From the NCBI RefSeq assembly GCF_933775445.1, contig NC_065875.1, positions 25,357,555 to 25,421,554 on the forward strand: 64,000 bases of DNA. The letters are read 5' to 3'. Source of the DNA: Argentina anserina. Lineage: Eukaryota > Streptophyta > Magnoliopsida > Rosales > Rosaceae. This document shows, piece by piece, positions 59,350-64,000 of this stretch. The first letter of the stretch is position 1; every line of letters starts with the position of its first letter. The position numbers and the translations under genes are program-made. The notes below the pieces were generated by a model that saw only the letters and a program-made list of their open reading frames with translations, had not been told where the DNA came from and searched no databases.

Positions 59350-60450
59350 AAGCTAGTATTTTGTGTTAATTAGTCGCAATCAGCTGATTAACTAGTCTCA
59401 GGTAATCGATGGTTTATGTCGATGGAAACCGCATTTGTGTCATGATGGTGATGCAGATAGTATTGTATTCTTCTCCTTTACGCTTGTCTTAACGCTTAAA
59501 GATGATTAGGATTTTGTAACCGTTTGATTCATGTGTTACATCACCTGTAGTTGTGTTGCACAAAAAGACCAGCTAATTGGAATAATAACCAGGTCCCAGG
59601 AACCTTCAAGCTAAGATAAATGCCAAGCCGAGATTCCAGCTTTAATCCCATCTTCTTTCTTTCCTTAGATCAAGGTTAAATATAAACAGACTTACCGACT
59701 CATTGAGTAATTCCCTCAAGTGCAACCAATGACTTCAATCTGAATTGGTGTAAACTTCAAGCCAAGTATGGTAAATTTTATGTCGTCGATCATCTAAATT
59801 GGCAGCCATTCATTGAAATCGTATGCATCATATCTCTGTTTATACACATGGAAGACTAAACTTACATGAACTTAATGTATTCAAAATGCGTACAAGTGTT
59901 GGAGAATAGAATCTCGTATTGAAGAATTTAAGCCTTGAAAACCAACACGTTCAAGAATTTGAGTTGATCATATTTGTACAAAAATAAACAGAACTTGTTT
60001 TCTAACGTACTTTTATAAACTAGTACATAGGCCGCGCGCTGCAGCGGCTTCTGTTTGTGTTTTGTCAAAATATATGATGTTACAGATCAGGTCGGATGCT
60101 TTTTCACAATTGTTGTTGAAGCACAATAAGCATTAGTCATATTGCTGCACAACACTACCGTATTTGTGCAAAGACACTACATTTACACTACTATGTATGG
60201 AAAAATGAGTTTACTGAAACATAATGTTTACCAAAACATTAGTCATAGATGGCAATGCGCGCGTTGAAAGGACAGTGACTTCCTCTAAGGGGATCCTAAA
60301 ATTTAGGACGGATCAGCTAAGACTTGAGAGAGAAGAACAACGTACCTTCGTGGAAGGGCGACCGCATCAGGCCAACAATTTGATGCAGCAACAAACGAAA
60401 TCTCTCGGTTATCTCTCTCCACCTCACTCAATTCTCCATTTAGAGCTGTC
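59350..60450. other. Gene-free spacer
   Basis: 3' flank of the proline-rich gene, then AT-rich DNA. No gene or structured element recognised. Confidence 0.4.
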
Positions 60451-60456
60451 GGTTCC

Positions 60457-61542
60457 CAGGGCCGACCCTGAGATTTCCGGGGCTCGAAGCGACGAGAAAA
60501 ATTGGGGCCTCTTGTCAAAAAAAAATTTGAAACAATAAATTTTTTGAAATAACAAAACATAGTAATAAAACTTTCAATAATAATAAAATGCTATAATGTT
60601 TGAAACAAAAATATAAAAGTTACAAATATCAGTACATTTTTACTCAAAAATTATCATTCTTGCATTTTTAGAAACAAAAGTATCAATTAAGCACGAACAC
60701 TAAAGCTTTTCCGCCAACTCCTTTTCAATCGATAACATAGCCAAATCATTCAGTCTTTCTTGAGACATAGTTGATCGAAGATAAGATTTGATCAACTTTA
60801 ACTTCTAAAAGCTTCTCTTAGCACATGCAACAGTAACAAGTATGGTTAACAAAAGTTTGTAAGCAATCCAAGCATGTAATAACTGCTATCTTTACTCATT
60901 TCAAAGTGCTTACAAATTGTTGTTCTACATAATGTAAGATGTAGTTCCATCATAACTGTTAGTAAAAGTAATATAACAACAAATATAAATACAAGTAATT
61001 GTTGTATTATATTACAAAATTGCTCAGGTAATACATTGTCTCAACCAACAAGGTTTTGTATTTGACTTACATTGTCAATATCTTTTGTCCACAAAGTCAA
61101 AAGATATTAACTTACTGATATCCTTGAAAGATCAATACATTCTTAGATGGGTCTCACACATAGAAGATTGTTAAATTTTCCTACTGGTGCTAAAGAAAAT
61201 CAGCACTAGATACATACAAGAAAGATAGAAATGAGAGCTACGACACACATTACATTACCCAAGACACAGTTTGATCTTCACCCAAGCCAATGGTCCTCTT
61301 GTAGTTGCTCAAAAACTCCAATAACTGAAACAGAATCACCATTTTCTTCGTATATATATATATTTTGGAATCTAGTTCTTTATTTTGGTATTTTAAAGTC
61401 TGGCCCTTTTTTTTTTCATAGCGTTTACCGTAAAAAATACTGTCACAGTTTTTTTTCTGACCCAATTTTTTTTAAATTTTGTGTGTACAATTAAGGGGGC
61501 CCAAAGCTATGCTCTAATGGCTTTAGCCCAAGGCCGATCTTG
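60457..61542 (-). mobile_element. Dead hAT transposon (TTF/MYM-type zinc-finger hAT), ~1.1 kb
   Basis: The left end CAGGGCCGACCCTGAG and the right end, minus strand CAAGATCGGCCTTGGG, form imperfect inverted repeats. Flanks share ggttcc but a clean 8-bp TSD is not seen. On the minus strand at 60840-60707 lies the hAT C-terminal dimerisation motif: LVTVACAKRSF, a stop where Ser is expected, then KLKLIKSYLRSTMSQERLND and LAMLSIEKELAEK. Upstream sequence back to about 61370 holds more transposase-like words broken by stops and frameshifts. The rest of the transposase is missing, so it is inactive. Confidence 0.75.
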
Positions 61543-61559
61543 GGTTCCCTCTCCCTATC

Positions 61560-63060
61560 TCTCTCTTGGCAGCTCTCGGTTATCATACGATAGCTCCTCG
61601 TCTTTCGACTGAAGCTATATACAGATGGCACGCTGGTTTATTTAACACATGCAGTCACAAAATCCAACCCGAAAGGCCAACAGCCCAGTGGCAGAATCAC
61701 AAATAAAAGAAACAGTAAATTAAGGTGAACAGTACTAAACCTTTAGGCCGAATAAAGTATAGGAAATTACTTGATCAAACAATTCTACTCCCTCAAACAG
61801 CACAACCATTATATATGTTCACCTAGAATTCATACATATTACTGTTACAAACTTCCAAGTCAGAATGAAACCATGGGCCTATATCTAAAGCTAGGAAGGT
61901 CTAGCAATTGATTTTGAATCTTGAAGATTTGTCATAGCTAGAACACCATAAATTGAAGCATATGTGGGGAAGGGGGCTATAAGCTAGCTTCATTCATGAA
62001 GCAACACCAACTGCTAGATGACTCATTCTGAAACTGCTTCCAAAGCCAATTCCTTTCATGGTACTTATCACAGGTATCACGTGCAATATATGTCAACCGT
62101 GTGCAAGCTAATTTTTCTCGCCTTGCCTTCTACCTATGATGACGCTAGGGTGATCAATCTCAGCCAGCCTTCCTTCTACGCAACAAAATATCTTCGTTTA
62201 TTTACCCTTATGAGTGATTAACTCCCAACTCACAAGTTGCTCTACACACAAGTGTTTCCCAATCGTGCGGGGGTTAAGATCATGCAAATACACACACTCA
62301 GATTTGTGGAACTATTGCTCCTTTTCTCATTTATGGAATTCAAAATACAACCTACAAATCTAGCATGGATCTTTACAAGTATTTCTCCCAAAGTCTCATG
62401 CTTTGACCTACAAACTATTTAAACCTACTAACTAGCATGGAAGTTGACATTCCCAACTTCCCTATGACACATGACATACATGCCTTAACTATAGGTGTAG
62501 TGGACAACCCCCACTACTAGGTTTATTAATTGCCAAGACGAGGTGGGTGGTATGCTTGTATGATTTGCCAAGGCATGCAACTGCCCAAGTAACTTCCCCA
62601 CAATTCGTGCACCAACTGTCCTTGCATAACTCCCCTTAACATGCGCCAACTGCCCCTAAATAACATTCCATAAACCTCTTGTAACTGCCTAAATAACTGT
62701 CATTATCCTTACTCTGCAACTGCCCCTACTGACGAGGCTAATATCCTCGCAACCGCCTACTGACGAGGCTAAACTGCATGCACGGTCTGCAACTGCCTCG
62801 TGAGGCTAATCTGTCTGTACTGCCCTACGCTACTACTGCTGCTGGAGAGGCTAATATCCTTGCACGGATCTGCGTTGTCTTTGGGTCATTCTTGCCTGGG
62901 TCTGTGTTGCCTTCGGGTCTCAGTCTGCCTACGCTGTTACTAGTGAGGCTAATATGCATGCCTGCTAACGAGGCTAATAGCTCCGCACGGGTCTTCACTT
63001 GTTCTCCGTCTTGTTCCTACGCTCCTACTCCCTGCTTTAAGCTTCCCACGCATGGACAAG
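61560..63060. other. Downstream of the TPX2-domain gene: repeat-derived spacer
   Basis: No gene recognised. 62520-63000 is enriched in short imperfect words (caactgcc, gaggctaat), suggesting decayed tandem repeats or part of an LTR. Confidence 0.4.
62730..62985. repeat. Dispersed short repeat (gaggctaat), ~6 copies
   Basis: gaggcta(a/t) preceded by tgac, gt, gg or aac occurs near 62733, 62764, 62804, 62846, 62944 and 62971 within 260 bases. No regular period. Confidence 0.6.
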
Positions 63061-63094
63061 GTGCAAGAAGAAACCATGCCCTGCGTGCCCCTGC

Positions 63095-63969
63095 CTATAG
63101 CATTAGCGTGGGTGTAACAGTACCCTTCATCACTATCTCACTGCCATTTCTTTCGGCTCCCACTTTTTTCTTCGCTACATTTTTCTCATTTGTCGCATGC
63201 TTCCTGCTCTCAGATGCTCGAGTCCTCTGCGCAATAGTGACTTCACCTTTTCTTACACAGGCCTCAGCCATCATGCATTTAGTTTCTCCTGTGGCAGCTT
63301 CACTCTTTCCTGACTCGGAAGGTGATGTCAATCTTACAGCACGACCGTTACCTCGGCTAGTTTCTACTTTAGAGCACTTGGTTGAGGCAATCTGAAAGAA
63401 CCAGTACATATTACAGGTGCTTTAATACTAATTTGGTCATATACTCCCTTGGAATATCTTTAAAGTGCAAAAATTTGTTTACCTTGCTTTCATCAGGCTT
63501 CGAAGCTGTAGGTACATTGTAGAAAGAAGGCATAGGCGCTGCTTTGAAGTTGAGGGCTCTCCGGAATTGCTTAATCTCAGCTTCTCTCTTCTCCTGCAAC
63601 AGAATTTAGAGTCTTATTCCATTCAGTAACGTCTAATGCATCCTACAGTGATACTGTCAATTATTGCAACTACATTATGTACCTGTTTTCGTGCTTGGAC
63701 CTTGATCATTTCATCTTCCTTTGCGTGCAGTTTTTCTTCCAACTTCATGAAGAACTGGAATATATGAGACAAAAATATGTAGAAACAGGTCATTTTATTG
63801 TTGTAAGCCATGTAAATCTAAACTCAAATTCTTAGTAATCAAAAATAATCTGAGAAAATCTTAGGGACTTACCTCTTTCCTCTTTTCTGCTCGCTCAGAA
63901 CTCTTGAATTTCAAAGTTGAAACAGTTGATCTTGTATCAGACTTGGACAGATTGGCTCCGTTACTTATC
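63095..63969 (-). CDS. TPX2-domain microtubule-binding protein (WVD2-like), 3' half
   Basis: Last four exons on the minus strand: 63969-63873, 63754-63683, 63593-63483 and 63391-63095 (stop TAG). All have GT-AG borders and a continuous frame. The C-terminal TPX2 domain reads across three exons: LKFKSSERAEKRKE, FFMKLEEKLHAKEDEMIKVQ, ARKQ, then EKREAEIKQFRRALNFKAAP and MPSFYN. This is the signature of plant WVD2/WDL proteins, which bind and bundle cortical microtubules and affect cell expansion. The last exon (98 residues) is a basic Ser/Lys-rich tail (SESGKSEAATGETK). The N-terminal half lies beyond base 64000. The final residues KGTVTPTLML may derive from flanking repeat sequence. Confidence 0.92.
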
Positions 63970-64000
63970 CTATATGAGGTACAAAAAGTGATCAATCAAC

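Noticed and set aside
62778..63395. A 205-residue plus-strand open frame
   Set aside because: Its second half is antisense to the last TPX2-gene exon and its first half lies in short-repeat DNA.

Overview
This is a nuclear window from a flowering plant, almost certainly a eudicot. The support is: AT-rich intergenic DNA, GT-AG introns, plant-only gene families (an IDA/PIP-type signal peptide, a twin-arginine thylakoid lumen protein, WVD2/TPX2-like, F-box remnants), exact matches to the eudicot microRNA miR858, and many plant transposon types with recognisable termini and target-site duplications (TSDs). Rosaceae is plausible but unproven.

Layout. 1-1.5 kb: 5' half of quinolinate phosphoribosyltransferase (minus). 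2.5-6.8 kb: decayed DNA transposons, an LTR between two copies of a 472-bp duplication, and two fold-back elements. 8.6 kb: a small secreted peptide gene. 10.2-15 kb: an F-box pseudogene split by a short LINE-like element, itself split by a 2.5-kb solo LTR. 17.0-19.7 and 24.6-26.9 kb: two more LTRs of that family. 20.1-20.5 kb: a MULE-like fold-back with a 10-bp TSD. 20.9-24.1 kb: a ~505-bp tandem repeat inside a hAT-type element. 28.3-32.3 kb: two MIR858 hairpins with very long loops. 33-41 kb: mostly gene-free, with a hAT-type element at 37.8 kb. 41.2-46.3 kb: thylakoid lumen protein, SMP-30/NHL-type beta-propeller and J-domain genes. 49.3 and 58.9 kb: two small proline-rich, probably GPI-anchored wall proteins. 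50.5 kb: tRNA-Gly. 52.4-55.9 kb: a CACTA transposon carrying a piece of the cohesin loader gene SCC2. 60.5-61.5 kb: a dead hAT transposon. 63.1 kb to the end: 3' half of a TPX2-domain gene (minus).

The host genes do not form one pathway. Their order looks like conserved eudicot microsynteny. From memory, MIR858A, a DnaJ-domain gene, two proline-rich genes and a TPX2-family gene are neighbours on Arabidopsis chromosome 1, and QPT and an NHL/SMP-30 gene lie close together on chromosome 2.

The most interesting part is the MIR858 pair. Each hairpin has arms of about 85 nt separated by 0.7-0.9 kb. The lower stem, next to miR858, resembles a second MYB-targeting microRNA, miR828. The 3' arm still reads like the R3 repeat of an R2R3-MYB gene across both target sites, which suggests an inverted duplication of a MYB exon.
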